Source: JAAYJG01 sp964450305
GTDB taxonomy: Bacteria > Bacillota > Clostridia > DSM-8532
Direction of reading: 5' to 3'
Length of the DNA: 64,000 nucleotides
NCBI GenBank assembly: GCA_964450305.1
Contig: CAYVFB010000005.1
Span: forward strand, 1-64,000
Part shown: piece by piece, positions 1-7,630 of the stretch
Layout: every line of letters starts with the position of its first letter
Position numbering within the stretch: position 1 is the stretch's first letter
The notes under the pieces: model-generated
Seen by the model: the letters and a program-made list of their open reading frames with translations, nothing else
The model's database searches: none
Told to the model about the DNA's origin: nothing
Translations under genes and position numbers: made by a program

Positions 1-149
1 TTATAAGCCAAGTCCCTGAAACACAAGCGGCAGATTCCGAATTTCCTCATATACGCATGAGGTCTTCCGCAGATTTTACACCGGTTGTAGTAACGGGTTG
101 AAAACTTCGGCTCGAGTTGTTGTTTATGGATCATAGATTTTTTAGCCAA
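1..149 (-). CDS. rpsN: 30S ribosomal protein S14 type Z, 3' end cut by window edge
   Basis: Small-subunit protein that binds 16S rRNA in the 30S head. The reading frame begins at TTG (147-149) behind a GGGAGG site at the usual distance and runs off the left edge after about 49 residues. It shows the short zinc-ribbon form of S14, with Cys24-x2-Cys27 and Cys40-x2-Cys43, typical of Gram-positive bacteria. It is too short to stand out as an open frame. It follows rplE by 14 nt, in the usual spc order. The initiation codon is the only uncertain point; there is no nearby in-frame ATG that fits the family better. Confidence 0.93.
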   Translation of the reverse strand, partial: MAKKSMIHKQQLEPKFSTRYYNRCKICGRPHAYMRKFGICRLCFRDLAY

Positions 150-163
150 GCTTAATACCTCCC

Positions 164-703
164 TTAGCGGCTGAACGGCAATCCAAGGAGTGCCAGCAGT
201 TCTTTCGCTTCTTCGTCGGTTTTGGCGGTGGTAACAAATGTGATGTCCATTCCGCGCACCTTTTCCACTTTGTCGATATCGATTTCAGGGAATATCAACT
301 GTTCCTTTACGCCCATGGAGAAGTTGCCCCGTCCGTCAAAGGAATTCGCATTGATTCCCCTGAAGTCACGCACCCTCGGCAGCGCTATGTTAAACAGCTT
401 ATCTACGAACTCATACATCCTGTCACCGCGCAGGGTGACCTTGCAGCCAATGTTCATGCCTTCACGGACCTTGAAATTGGCAACGGATTTCTTTGCCTTT
501 GTAACCACCGGTTTTTGGCCGGAGATCTTTGCCAGGTCGCTAACTGCTGCTTCCAAAGCCTTGGCATTTTCCTTCACATCACCAACACCCATGTTCAAAA
601 CAACCTTTACAAGCTTTGGTGTTTGCATTGGGGTGGTGTACTTAAACTTTTCCTTTAATGCCGGAGCAACATCCTGATTGTATTTATCTGTCATTCTTGG
701 CAT
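164..703 (-). CDS. rplE: 50S ribosomal protein L5
   Basis: L5 binds 5S rRNA and helps form the central protuberance of the 50S subunit. The 179-residue product has the usual length and the family signatures: the early LVKVVLNMGVGD stretch, the KFKVREGMNIGCKVTLRG segment and the C-terminal MDITFVTTAKTDEEA tail. An AGGGGGG site lies about 10 nt ahead of the first ATG; a second ATG three codons on is also possible. Its start overlaps the end of rplX by 20 nt, so translation of the two is probably coupled. Confidence 0.97.
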   Translation of the reverse strand: MPRMTDKYNQDVAPALKEKFKYTTPMQTPKLVKVVLNMGVGDVKENAKALEAAVSDLAKISGQKPVVTKAKKSVANFKVREGMNIGCKVTLRGDRMYEFVDKLFNIALPRVRDFRGINANSFDGRGNFSMGVKEQLIFPEIDIDKVEKVRGMDITFVTTAKTDEEAKELLALLGLPFSR

Positions 704-1070
704 TTTCGGTTAACCCCCCTTCAGTCTTTTTCCTGGGCTGTTTGATTATGTCAATGACTTCATCGCATTTCTTGCAAACTCTTGCTTTCGAACCGTTCTC
801 CAGGAATTTGTTCCCAACCTTTGTCGGCTTTCCGCACTTGCCGCACACCAGCATAACCTTATCGGCATTGATTGCGGCTTCCTGATGTACAAGCCCACCC
901 TGCTGATACTGGCTTCTTGGTTTCACATGCTTAGTGGACATGTTCACTCCCTCTACCAGAACCATATGCTTGGATGGCTGCACGTTGAGAACCTTGCCTT
1001 TTTTACCTCTGTCTTTTCCACTGAGTATGATTACGTTATCACCTTTTTTAACGTGAACCCTGTTCTTCAT
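684..1070 (-). CDS. rplX: 50S ribosomal protein L24 with zinc ribbon and longer C-terminus
   Basis: L24 is an early assembly protein of the 50S subunit. The N-terminal KOW motif (about residues 5-35) is clear. Residues 76-79 and 99-102 form two CxxC knuckles (CGKC and CKKC), the zinc-ribbon version of L24. At 128 residues it is some 15-25 longer than most bacterial L24; the extra tail after residue 110 is charged and its codons run into the rplE start, giving a 20-nt overlap. No frameshift is needed to explain the tail, because the frame is intact through the KOW and zinc parts. It sits between rplN and rplE as usual. Confidence 0.95.
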   Translation of the reverse strand: MKNRVHVKKGDNVIILSGKDRGKKGKVLNVQPSKHMVLVEGVNMSTKHVKPRSQYQQGGLVHQEAAINADKVMLVCGKCGKPTKVGNKFLENGSKARVCKKCDEVIDIIKQPRKKTEGGLTENAKNDR

Positions 1071-1085
1071 TCAAGTGCCTCCTCT

Positions 1086-1454
1086 CTACAGTACTTCCGG
1101 TGCGAGAGATATGATTTTCATATAATCTTTTTCTCTTAATTCTCTTGCAACAGGCCCAAAGATACGGGTTCCTTTCGGATTTCCGTCATCCTTGATTATA
1201 ACAGCCGCGTTTTCATCAAAGCGGATGTAGGATCCATCTGCCCGGCGCAAACCTTTTACCGAGCGGACGATAACAGCCTTCACAACCTCGCCCTTCTTAA
1301 CCACACCGCCGGGTGTTGCATGTTTGACCGAACATACGATGACATCGCCAATATTGGCATATTTTCTTTTCGATCCGCCCAGTACCTTGATACAAAACAG
1401 TTCCTTTGCACCAGTGTTGTCTGCGGATTTCAGCAATGTCTGCATTTGAATCAT
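1086..1454 (-). CDS. rplN: 50S ribosomal protein L14
   Basis: L14 lies at the subunit interface near the factor-binding side and contributes to an intersubunit bridge. The 122-residue length is standard, and the sequence opens with the typical MIQMQTLLKSADNTGAKE segment and contains the IRFDENAAVIIKDDG and GTRIFGPVARELR signatures. An AAGGAGG site precedes the ATG. About 100 nt separate it from the upstream rpsQ, more than usual inside this operon; I saw no convincing gene in that gap. Confidence 0.97.
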   Translation of the reverse strand: MIQMQTLLKSADNTGAKELFCIKVLGGSKRKYANIGDVIVCSVKHATPGGVVKKGEVVKAVIVRSVKGLRRADGSYIRFDENAAVIIKDDGNPKGTRIFGPVARELREKDYMKIISLAPEVL

Positions 1455-1557
1455 TTTCCGGCACCTCCTTCAATCCTTAATTGAGAGCTCTGCCTATGTT
1501 TTCTGTCCTTGCCCAACAAAGCATCAGCTCTCGTAGCGCGTGCCATATTCATAAAGA

Positions 1558-1815
1558 TTATTTCGCCTTCTCAACGATTTCAACCAAACGCCATCTTTTA
1601 TCTTTGGACAGCGGCCTGGTCTCCATCACACGAACCTTATCGCCAATCTGGCAGGTGTTTTCTTCATCATGAGCCTTCAGCTTATAGGTTCTTTTTACAA
1701 TTTTCTTGTATAACGGGTGTTTAACATTATCGACTACAGCCACAACAATGGTTTTATCCATCTTGTCACTGATGACTTTGCCAACACGGGTTTTTCTCAA
1801 ATTTCTCTCATCCAT
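1558..1815 (-). CDS. rpsQ: 30S ribosomal protein S17
   Basis: S17 binds 16S rRNA early in 30S assembly and has an OB fold. The 85-residue protein has the family hallmarks: RKTRVGKVISDKMDKTIVV near the start, and a GDKVRVMETRPLSKDKRW stretch near the end. An AGGAGG site lies 9 nt before the ATG. It directly follows rpmC in the order known from Bacillus and Clostridium. Confidence 0.97.
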   Translation of the reverse strand: MDERNLRKTRVGKVISDKMDKTIVVAVVDNVKHPLYKKIVKRTYKLKAHDEENTCQIGDKVRVMETRPLSKDKRWRLVEIVEKAK

Positions 1816-1839
1816 ACCGATTAAACCTCCTTCCGCTTC

Positions 1840-2040
1840 CTACCGCTTTATCCCGAGTTCGATTTCCCGTATGACGGTCTTTACACGGGCAATGTCTTTT
1901 TTCACGTTCTTCAGTTTTATCGGATTATCCAGCTGGTTGGTTGCATGCTGGAAACGCAGTTTGAACAATTCGCTCTTCAGTTCCTGTAATTCCTGTGTCA
2001 GTTCAGCCATGTTCTTTTCTCTCAGTTCATTCGTCTTCAT
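1840..2040 (-). CDS. rpmC: 50S ribosomal protein L29
   Basis: L29 sits near the peptide exit tunnel, where trigger factor and SRP dock. It is a small two-helix protein; the KLRFQHATNQLDNP segment is characteristic. I chose the ATG at 2040 (66 residues) because a GGTGG site precedes it by 5 nt; an in-frame GTG nine bases upstream has poorer spacing. The start overlaps the rplP stop by 14 nt, so translation is probably coupled. Confidence 0.95.
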   Translation of the reverse strand: MKTNELREKNMAELTQELQELKSELFKLRFQHATNQLDNPIKLKNVKKDIARVKTVIREIELGIKR

Positions 2041-2461
2041 TTGCTCCACCTACCTCTTCCCGTGCTATTATCTTGCACTTGATTGGCAATTTGTGAGCAG
2101 CCAAACGTAATGCTTCCCTTGCTGTCTCTTCGTCGATGCCAGCCATCTCAAACATAACACGTCCGGGCTTGACAACAGCCACCCAGTATTCCGGTGCGCC
2201 TTTACCACTACCCATACGGGTTTCGGCTGGCTTTTGAGAAATGGGCTTATCGGGGAATATTTTAATCCAGACCTTGCCGCCTCTTTTAATGAAACGAGTC
2301 ATTGCAATACGGGCTGCTTCGATTTGATTGGAGGTTATCCAGCCCGGCTCTGTAGCCTGCAGACCGAATTCGCCGTTGGATACCACGTTGCCGCGCGTTG
2401 CCTTACCCTTCATTCTGCCGCGTTGCACGCGTCTGAACTTGACTCTTTTGGGCATTAACAT
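2027..2461 (-). CDS. rplP: 50S ribosomal protein L16
   Basis: L16 contacts the A-site region of 23S rRNA and is needed for late 50S maturation. The 144-residue length is normal, and the MPKRVKFRRVQRGRMKGKA opening and GSGKGAPEYWVAVVKPGR segment are diagnostic. The first ATG (2461) shares one base with the rpsC stop (TAATG) and has a GGGGGAG site 7 nt upstream; a second ATG two codons on is farther from that site. Both overlaps point to coupled translation from rpsC through rpmC. Confidence 0.97.
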   Translation of the reverse strand: MLMPKRVKFRRVQRGRMKGKATRGNVVSNGEFGLQATEPGWITSNQIEAARIAMTRFIKRGGKVWIKIFPDKPISQKPAETRMGSGKGAPEYWVAVVKPGRVMFEMAGIDEETAREALRLAAHKLPIKCKIIAREEVGGANEDE

Positions 2462-3123
2462 TATTTGTCTCCCCCTTCCTTTTTGTCTTTCTTAACGGGA
2501 AGTACTTCACCCTTGTATATCCAAACCTTGACACCAAGCTTACCATAGGTAGTGTTGGCTTCTGCAAAACCGTAATCGATGTCGGCACGCAGCGTCTGAA
2601 GGGGAATGGTTCCTTCATGGTAGTGCTCGGTTCTGGCAATTTCAGCGCCGCCTACACGACCTGAAACAGATGTTTTGATCCCTCTTGCGTTAAATTTCAT
2701 GGCCCTTGTCATGGCCTGTTTCATCGCGCGACGGAAGGAAATTCTTCTTTCCAGCTGTCCTGCGATATTTTCCGCCACCAATTGGGCATTGGTTTCGGCA
2801 GACTTGATTTCGGTGATGTTTACCAAAACGCTTTTCCCGGTTAATTGTTCAATTTCCTTGCGGAGCTGGTCAATGCCCTGACCACCCTTGCCGATGACAA
2901 GACCAGGTTTCGCGGTATGAAGATTCAACTTGATCTTATTGGCGGCACGTTCAATTTCCATTCTGGCGATGCCGGCAATATACAGTTTCGTCTTGATATA
3001 CTTTCTGATCTTGAAGTCTTCAACCAAAAGAGCGCCGTAATCTTTGCTCCCCGCATACCATTTAGTGTCCCAATCCTTAATGATCCCGACCCTCAGTCCG
3101 TGCGGATTCACTTTCTGGCCCAT
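2461..3123 (-). CDS. rpsC: 30S ribosomal protein S3
   Basis: S3 is a head protein of the 30S subunit at the mRNA entry site. The 220-residue protein has the MGQKVNPHGLRVGI start, a KH-2 RNA-binding domain with the GKGGQGIDQLRKEI loop (about residues 77-95), and the C-terminal domain with the GRVGGAEIARTE motif. It starts 15 nt after rplV with a strong GAGGAGG site. Nothing unusual. Confidence 0.97.
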   Translation of the reverse strand: MGQKVNPHGLRVGIIKDWDTKWYAGSKDYGALLVEDFKIRKYIKTKLYIAGIARMEIERAANKIKLNLHTAKPGLVIGKGGQGIDQLRKEIEQLTGKSVLVNITEIKSAETNAQLVAENIAGQLERRISFRRAMKQAMTRAMKFNARGIKTSVSGRVGGAEIARTEHYHEGTIPLQTLRADIDYGFAEANTTYGKLGVKVWIYKGEVLPVKKDKKEGGDK

Positions 3124-3138
3124 TCGAAAACCTCCTCT

Positions 3139-3615
3139 TTACGCCTTTTCCCTTAATACCAAAGTCAGATGGCTTGTTCTTTTGTTAATTCTGAACGCAC
3201 GCCCCTGCGCCCTTGGTGAGATCCTTTTCAGCGTCGGCCCCTGTGTGGCGTATGCTTCGGCCACATACAGGCTGTTGCGATCCAATCCGTTATTGTTCAC
3301 TGCGTTTGCTTCCGCAGATTTCAGCATCTTTTCCAGAATATCCGCCGCGTTTCTCGGCGTATATTTCAAGATTGCGTAAGCCTCGTCAATTCCCTTGTTC
3401 CGAATCAGGTCTATCACCAACTTGGCTTTTCTGGATGGTACCCTGGCATGCTTCAATATGGCCCGGCCCTCATCTTTACCAATCCCAAGAACCTTTTTTT
3501 CCTTTTTGGTTAGAATCGGGAGCTTTTTGGATGATCTTTGCTCTTTCGCATACGCTGCCAGCAGCTCATCCTTCTTCTCCAGAAGTTCGTCCTTGGACAT
3601 AACCTTTTTGCCCAC
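3139..3615 (-). CDS. rplV: 50S ribosomal protein L22 with about 48-residue N-terminal extension
   Basis: L22 lines the exit tunnel of the 50S subunit. The conserved domain begins near residue 50 (GRAILKHARVPSRKAKLV) and continues to the usual end (RTSHLTLVLREK). I place the start at GTG 3615 because a GGAGG site lies about 7 nt upstream, giving 158 residues; the open frame extends to 3678 but without a better site. That leaves an N-terminal extension of about 48 residues, rich in Lys, Glu and Leu, which most L22 proteins (about 110-115 residues) lack. An internal ATG five codons later is a weaker alternative. The extension would lie on the outer face of the ribosome if L22 folds normally; this is inference. 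Confidence 0.92.
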   Translation of the reverse strand: MGKKVMSKDELLEKKDELLAAYAKEQRSSKKLPILTKKEKKVLGIGKDEGRAILKHARVPSRKAKLVIDLIRNKGIDEAYAILKYTPRNAADILEKMLKSAEANAVNNNGLDRNSLYVAEAYATQGPTLKRISPRAQGRAFRINKRTSHLTLVLREKA

Positions 3616-3765
3616 GTCTATTCCTCCTTCCAGGTTGTTAGCATCCGGAACCTGATGTTCCGCAGCCTTTTCCTGCAATTTCCCTTATGATGCATTTCAA
3701 CTTTGCCTGTGCTTGAAAATGTATAAGCTTGCTTTGGCTATCGGCTGGTTTGATGGCAAAGCTGA

Positions 3766-4050
3766 TTACTTCTTCAGCTTGCTGCTTTTTTCGCCTTTGC
3801 CGTGTCCTCTATAGGTACGGGTGGGAGCGAACTCACCAAGCTTATGGCCAACCATGTCCTCTGACAAATACACAGGAACATGCTTTTTACCGTCATGAAC
3901 GGCGATGGTGTGCCCAACCATTTGGGGGAATATGGTGGAAGCCCTTGACCAGGTTTTCAGCACTTTCTTCTCGCCCTTTTCATTCATTTCTTCAATTTTT
4001 TGCAATAACCTTTCAGAAACAAAAGGTCCTTTTTTTAATGATCTACCCAC
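3766..4050 (-). CDS. rpsS: 30S ribosomal protein S19
   Basis: S19 sits in the 30S head and contacts S13 and the intersubunit bridge. The 94-residue protein has the GRSLKKGPFV opening and the GEFAPTRTYRGHGKGEK tail of the family. The start codon is GTG, with a GGAGGAGG site 8 nt upstream. About 150 nt separate its stop from the start of rplV; part of that gap could encode a longer L22 N-terminus but has no good initiation site. Confidence 0.96.
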   Translation of the reverse strand: MGRSLKKGPFVSERLLQKIEEMNEKGEKKVLKTWSRASTIFPQMVGHTIAVHDGKKHVPVYLSEDMVGHKLGEFAPTRTYRGHGKGEKSSKLKK

Positions 4051-4073
4051 AGAACAAACCTCCTCCCGGCATT

Positions 4074-4907
4074 TTACTTCTGATTACGTCTCTTGACGAT
4101 GAATTTGCTGCTCTGCTTACTCTTCTTCCTTGTCTTGTAACCAAGTGTTGGTTTACCCCAAGGTGTAACAGGGCCCGGCATACCAATGGGAGACTTACCT
4201 TCTCCGCCGCCGTGAGGATGGTCATTCGGGTTCATCACGACACCACGGTTATGGGGCTTGCGACCCATCCAGCGTTTTCTTCCGGCCTTGCCGATGGAGA
4301 TGTTCTCATACTCCACATTTCCGACCTGACCGATGGTTGCCTTGCAGTTTACGCTGACCATACGGACTTCGCCCGATGGAAGCCTGACCTGGGCATATTT
4401 CCCTTCGCGGGCCATCAGCTGGGCCATATTGCCGGCAGAGCGAACCATTTGGCCGCCTTTGCCCGGTTTCAGCTCGATATTGTGAATGGTGGAACCGACC
4501 GGGATATTGGAAAGAGGAAGAGCATTTCCTGTGCGGATATCTGCCTTTGCACCGGATACAACGGTATCTCCAACCTTTAAACCTACGGGTGCCAGGATAT
4601 AACGTTTTTCGCCGTCTGCGTAATTCAGCAGCGCAATGTTTGCCGAACGGTTCGGATCATATTCGATGGAGGCGACCCTGGCAGGAACATCGTCCTTATC
4701 GCGCTTGAAGTCAATGATTCTGTATTGCTGTTTTGCTCCGCCCCCGCGGAACCTGACGGTAATCTTACCGTATGAGTTTCTCCCGCCTGACCTTTTCAAC
4801 GGAGCCAGCAAGGATTTCTCGGGCTCTGTCCTTGTAATTTCTTCAAAGGTGGACACAGTCATCTGTCTTCTTGCAGGAGAAGTTGGTCTGTATTTTTTTA
4901 ATGGCAT
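4074..4907 (-). CDS. rplB: 50S ribosomal protein L2
   Basis: L2 is required for subunit association and peptidyl-transferase activity. I use the ATG at 4907 (277 residues, the family length), 8 nt after an AAGGAG site; an upstream in-frame GTG lies too close to that site. The MPLKKYRPTSPARR start, the central GDTVVSGAKADIRTGNALPL segment and the MNPNDHPHGGGEGKSPIG loop near the peptidyl-transferase centre are all present. The gene is separated from rplW by an unusually long, hairpin-rich interval. Confidence 0.97.
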   Translation of the reverse strand: MPLKKYRPTSPARRQMTVSTFEEITRTEPEKSLLAPLKRSGGRNSYGKITVRFRGGGAKQQYRIIDFKRDKDDVPARVASIEYDPNRSANIALLNYADGEKRYILAPVGLKVGDTVVSGAKADIRTGNALPLSNIPVGSTIHNIELKPGKGGQMVRSAGNMAQLMAREGKYAQVRLPSGEVRMVSVNCKATIGQVGNVEYENISIGKAGRKRWMGRKPHNRGVVMNPNDHPHGGGEGKSPIGMPGPVTPWGKPTLGYKTRKKSKQSSKFIVKRRNQK

Positions 4908-4931
4908 GACATTCACTCCTTTACTTTAAAT

Positions 4932-5173
4932 GGTTATTCCGTTAGCAGGCCGACTGCTAAGCCTATTCAACCGGATAACCCGTTTTCAGTGCTTTGCACA
5001 AGTGCTATAAAGCAAAATGTACTTGCTCAGTTTTGCTGGTGCAGCATAAGAACTTGTTGGATTCGTTAAAACGAAACAAACGTGTTCATTTTTACTGATA
5101 CAGCAAAAAGAACGTTGTATATTTTACCGCCGGCAAAATATACGTGTTCATTTCGTTTAATAACGAAATGAAC
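4932..5173 (-). repeat. string of hairpins between rplW and rplB
   Basis: The 268-nt gap between rplW and rplB holds no gene. Read on paper it contains at least six inverted repeats in tandem: 4942-4948 with 4954-4960 (7 bp, enclosed by 4932-4941 with 4972-4980); 4990-4999 with 5002-5014 (10 bp with a bulge); 5062-5067 with 5070-5075; 5084-5093 with 5105-5113; 5117-5125 with 5135-5143 (9 bp); and 5146-5157 with 5162-5173 (12 bp, 4-nt loop) starting 2 nt after the rplW stop codon. The units at 5081 and 5142 share the flank CGTGTTCATTT. None is followed by a long U-tract, so they look like RNA processing, attenuation or stability elements, not simple terminators. The pairing was not computed. 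Confidence 0.75.
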
Positions 5174-5175
5174 GA

Positions 5176-5529
5176 TTATTGCATTCCACCAAATTCCGAA
5201 ATCTCATTTTTGTACTTCTTGTTGGTGGTGACCTTTTTGCCGCTCTTATCAAAATAAGAAACAGCCTGCGGGTTGGTATCAATCTTAACGACAGCTTTTT
5301 TCCATTTCGCTGTTTTGCCCAGGTGCACGCCCATTCTCTTTTCCTTGCCATCGTAGTTCACGGTGTTCACATCAACAACCTTTACGTTGAAAAGCTTTTC
5401 AACAGCGTTGCGGATGGCCGTTTTTGTGGCGCGATGATCCACAATAAAGGTGTATTTCCCCTGTGCCATATCGTCATTGCTTTTTTCCGTGACGTACGGA
5501 CGGATGATGATATCTTCTGCCAAACGCAT
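5176..5529 (-). CDS. rplW: 50S ribosomal protein L23, slightly long
   Basis: L23 lies at the exit tunnel and is the docking point of trigger factor and SRP. The first part (DIIIRPYVTEKS, TKTAIRNAVEKLFNVKV) is typical. At 117 residues it is about 20 longer than most L23, with a polar C-terminal tail after the VVKIDTN segment. The start codon overlaps the rplD stop by one base (TAATG), so translation is likely coupled. Downstream lies the hairpin string before rplB. Confidence 0.96.
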   Translation of the reverse strand: MRLAEDIIIRPYVTEKSNDDMAQGKYTFIVDHRATKTAIRNAVEKLFNVKVVDVNTVNYDGKEKRMGVHLGKTAKWKKAVVKIDTNPQAVSYFDKSGKKVTTNKKYKNEISEFGGMQ

Positions 5530-6152
5530 TATGCATACACCTCCTCAACCCTGGCGATTGCATCTTTGGTGATGATAAACTTCTGATATTTCAAAATGTC
5601 GTAGGTATTGATGGTGTTCACCCAGGCTGTTTTCACCTCGGGAACGTTTCTTGCGGACTTGACAACCTTTTCATCCACTGCCGGGAGCACGACCAATACT
5701 GAGGAATCTACCTTCAGATTGCTCAAAACCTTTACGAATTCCTTGGTTTTGATGCCGGCCAGTGTCAGATCGTCCAGAACAATGATATTGTTCTCCAGAA
5801 CCTTGCTGGACAGTGCACTTTTCAGTGCTAAACGCTTCAGCTTCTTGGGGATGGTATAGCTGTAGCTTCTCGGCTTGGGCGCGAACGCAACCCCGCCGCC
5901 CTTCCATTGAACATTGCGAATGCTTCCCTGACGGGCACGACCGGTGCCTTTTTGTCTCCAGGGCTTTTTACCGCCGCCTCTGACTTCCCTGGTGTTCTTT
6001 GTGGACTGGGTTCCCTGGCGTTTGTTTGCCAGTTGATTGACCACGGCGGTATGCATGGCGATTTCATTCACTTTTACGCCGAATATATCATCGCTGAGAT
6101 CCATTTGCCCAACGACTTCACCTTTCATATTATAGACATCCACTTTTGGCAT
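5529..6152 (-). CDS. rplD: 50S ribosomal protein L4
   Basis: L4 reaches into the exit tunnel; in E. coli it also represses its own operon. I start it at ATG 6152 (207 residues) because a GGAGGG site lies just upstream, while the open frame extends a few codons further. The extended loop (TKNTREVRGGGKKPWRQKGT, then GRARQGSIR) and the globular domain with VLDDLTLAGIKTKEF are characteristic. It follows rplC by 30 nt. Confidence 0.97.
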   Translation of the reverse strand: MPKVDVYNMKGEVVGQMDLSDDIFGVKVNEIAMHTAVVNQLANKRQGTQSTKNTREVRGGGKKPWRQKGTGRARQGSIRNVQWKGGGVAFAPKPRSYSYTIPKKLKRLALKSALSSKVLENNIIVLDDLTLAGIKTKEFVKVLSNLKVDSSVLVVLPAVDEKVVKSARNVPEVKTAWVNTINTYDILKYQKFIITKDAIARVEEVYA

Positions 6153-6182
6153 TTCAGGCCCTCCTTCCATAAAGTAAGTGCT

Positions 6183-6815
6183 TTATACCTTCACAGTATC
6201 CTTAATGACAATCAGACCGCCCTTTGGACCGGGAATTGCACCCCGAACAAGCAGCAAGCCTCTTTCGGAATCGACGCGGACAACTGCCAGGTTTTGAACG
6301 GTTACCTTATCTCTTCCCATTTGACCTGGGAGCCTCTTACCTTTGAATACGCGGCTTGGGCTGGAGTTCGGACCCATGGAACCAACACCTCTGTGGTAAC
6401 CTGAACCATGTGCCATAGCACCGCGAGCCGTTCCATACCTTTTCACAGTGCCCTGGAAGCCCTTTCCTTTGGAAATGCCGGTTACATCAACCTTGTCGCC
6501 TTCCTGAAACATATCCTGAACCTTGATTTCCGCTCCAACCTCGTAAGCGTCAATGCTGTCAAGCCGAAATTCCCTCAGGATCTTTTTCGTGGAGACCCCG
6601 GCTTTTGAAAACTGACCCTTATCGGGCTTGTTGAGCCTCTTTTCCTTGACATCCACATAACCAACCCTGATGGCATCGTAGCCGTCAGAATCTTTTGTTT
6701 TCTTTTGCACAACCGATACCGGGCCGGCCTGAATCACCGTTACAGGAACTGCGATGCCTTCATCGGTAAAAAGTTGTGTCATCCCAATTTTTGTTCCAAG
6801 CATGCATTTTTGCAT
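6183..6815 (-). CDS. rplC: 50S ribosomal protein L3
   Basis: L3 is one of the first proteins to bind 23S rRNA and reaches near the peptidyl-transferase centre. The 210-residue protein has the LGTKIGMTQLFTDEG opening, the SKGKGFQGTVKRYG stretch and the HGSGYHRGVGSMGPNSSPSR loop close to the active site. The ATG lies about 10 nt after AGGAGGG. Second gene of the operon after rpsJ. Confidence 0.97.
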   Translation of the reverse strand: MQKCMLGTKIGMTQLFTDEGIAVPVTVIQAGPVSVVQKKTKDSDGYDAIRVGYVDVKEKRLNKPDKGQFSKAGVSTKKILREFRLDSIDAYEVGAEIKVQDMFQEGDKVDVTGISKGKGFQGTVKRYGTARGAMAHGSGYHRGVGSMGPNSSPSRVFKGKRLPGQMGRDKVTVQNLAVVRVDSERGLLLVRGAIPGPKGGLIVIKDTVKV

Positions 6816-6874
6816 TTTTTGTTTTCCCTCCTGTCATAGGTTCGGCTGTGCCGAACATAACAATATTGTTTGTT

Positions 6875-7186
6875 TTACAGCTTGATTTCGATGTCCACGC
6901 CGGCTGGAAGATCCATTCTCATCAGAGCGTCAACCGTTTTCGGTGTTGGAACCAGAATATCAATCAGTCGCTTGTGGGTTCTCATTTCAAACTGCTCACG
7001 TGCATCCTTGTACTTATGGGGTGCGCGCAGAATGGTGACGATTTCCTTTCTGGTGGGCAGCGGTACCGGACCCGAAACTTTGGCACCGGTTCTTTTTGCG
7101 GTTTCCACAATTTTCTCTGCGGATTGATCGAGAACCTGATGGTCAAAAGCCTTTAAACGAATACGGATTTTTTGTTTGTTCGCCAT
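6875..7186 (-). CDS. rpsJ: 30S ribosomal protein S10
   Basis: S10 is a 30S head protein that, with NusB in E. coli, also joins transcription antitermination complexes. The true start is the ATG at 7186 (103 residues, MANKQKIRIRLKAFDHQ), preceded by GAGGAGG; the open frame runs further upstream but that part does not resemble S10. The SGPVPLPTRKEIVTILR and RTHKRLIDI motifs are present. It is the first gene of the operon, behind a long leader and a clear promoter. Confidence 0.97.
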   Translation of the reverse strand: MANKQKIRIRLKAFDHQVLDQSAEKIVETAKRTGAKVSGPVPLPTRKEIVTILRAPHKYKDAREQFEMRTHKRLIDILVPTPKTVDALMRMDLPAGVDIEIKL

Positions 7187-7527
7187 ATTAAGCCTCCTCA
7201 CGCATGCTTTCCATGCAACTCGATGATTGGAAAGCACTTCATTGTTTATGCCTTCAGGCACATTTTGTAATGACGCAACAAGTTTTTTCTGTACACTCAG
7301 CCGGGTGTATCGCGAGTGTTCATATGAAAAACCCAGGACTAACAAACATTGCTGTTTGCAAACCTGGGCTCTGTAACAAACATACTTCACGCATATAACA
7401 CTATATACGGACATATAGGATGTACAGTGACTTGTCGCCCGGTTTCTCTGAATCGGACATTCTCCATTGAAGTTCCCCGGGTCGCAGCCCGGCCATCTCC
7501 AACTTCATCGTATGCCATGTCACAACG
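7187..7527 (-). promoter_or_regulatory. long structured 5' leader of the S10 operon
   Basis: About 340 nt lie between the predicted transcription start and rpsJ with no convincing gene. Two hairpins stand out: 7477-7481 with 7488-7492, and a longer one pairing 7332-7337 with 7363-7368 and, inside it, 7343-7347 with 7354-7358. Leaders of this operon are known autoregulatory sites in E. coli (L4 binding), but I do not recognise that structure here. A role in ribosomal-protein feedback is inference. Confidence 0.5.
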
Positions 7528-7533
7528 TTCACA

Positions 7534-7562
7534 ATTATACTACATTATTTTCACTGTTGCAA
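7534..7562 (-). promoter_or_regulatory. sigma-A type promoter of the S10 operon
   Basis: Reading the minus strand, TTGCAA (7562-7557) is followed after exactly 17 bp by a consensus TATAAT (7539-7534). It lies downstream of the terminator of the surface-protein gene and points into the ribosomal operon. Confidence 0.8.
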
Positions 7563-7587
7563 GTATTTTTTTTAATAAAGTAGACAA

Positions 7588-7613
7588 CCGGGCGAAGGTA
7601 TTTCTTCGCCCGG
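7588..7613 (-). terminator. terminator of the surface-protein gene
   Basis: A perfect 10-bp inverted repeat (7588-7597 with 7604-7613, 6-nt loop) follows the stop codon at 7631 and is trailed on the minus strand by a T-rich stretch. The stem is GC-rich. It separates the surface-protein gene from the S10 promoter. Confidence 0.8.
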
Positions 7614-7630
7614 CTGCGTTATGTCACATA

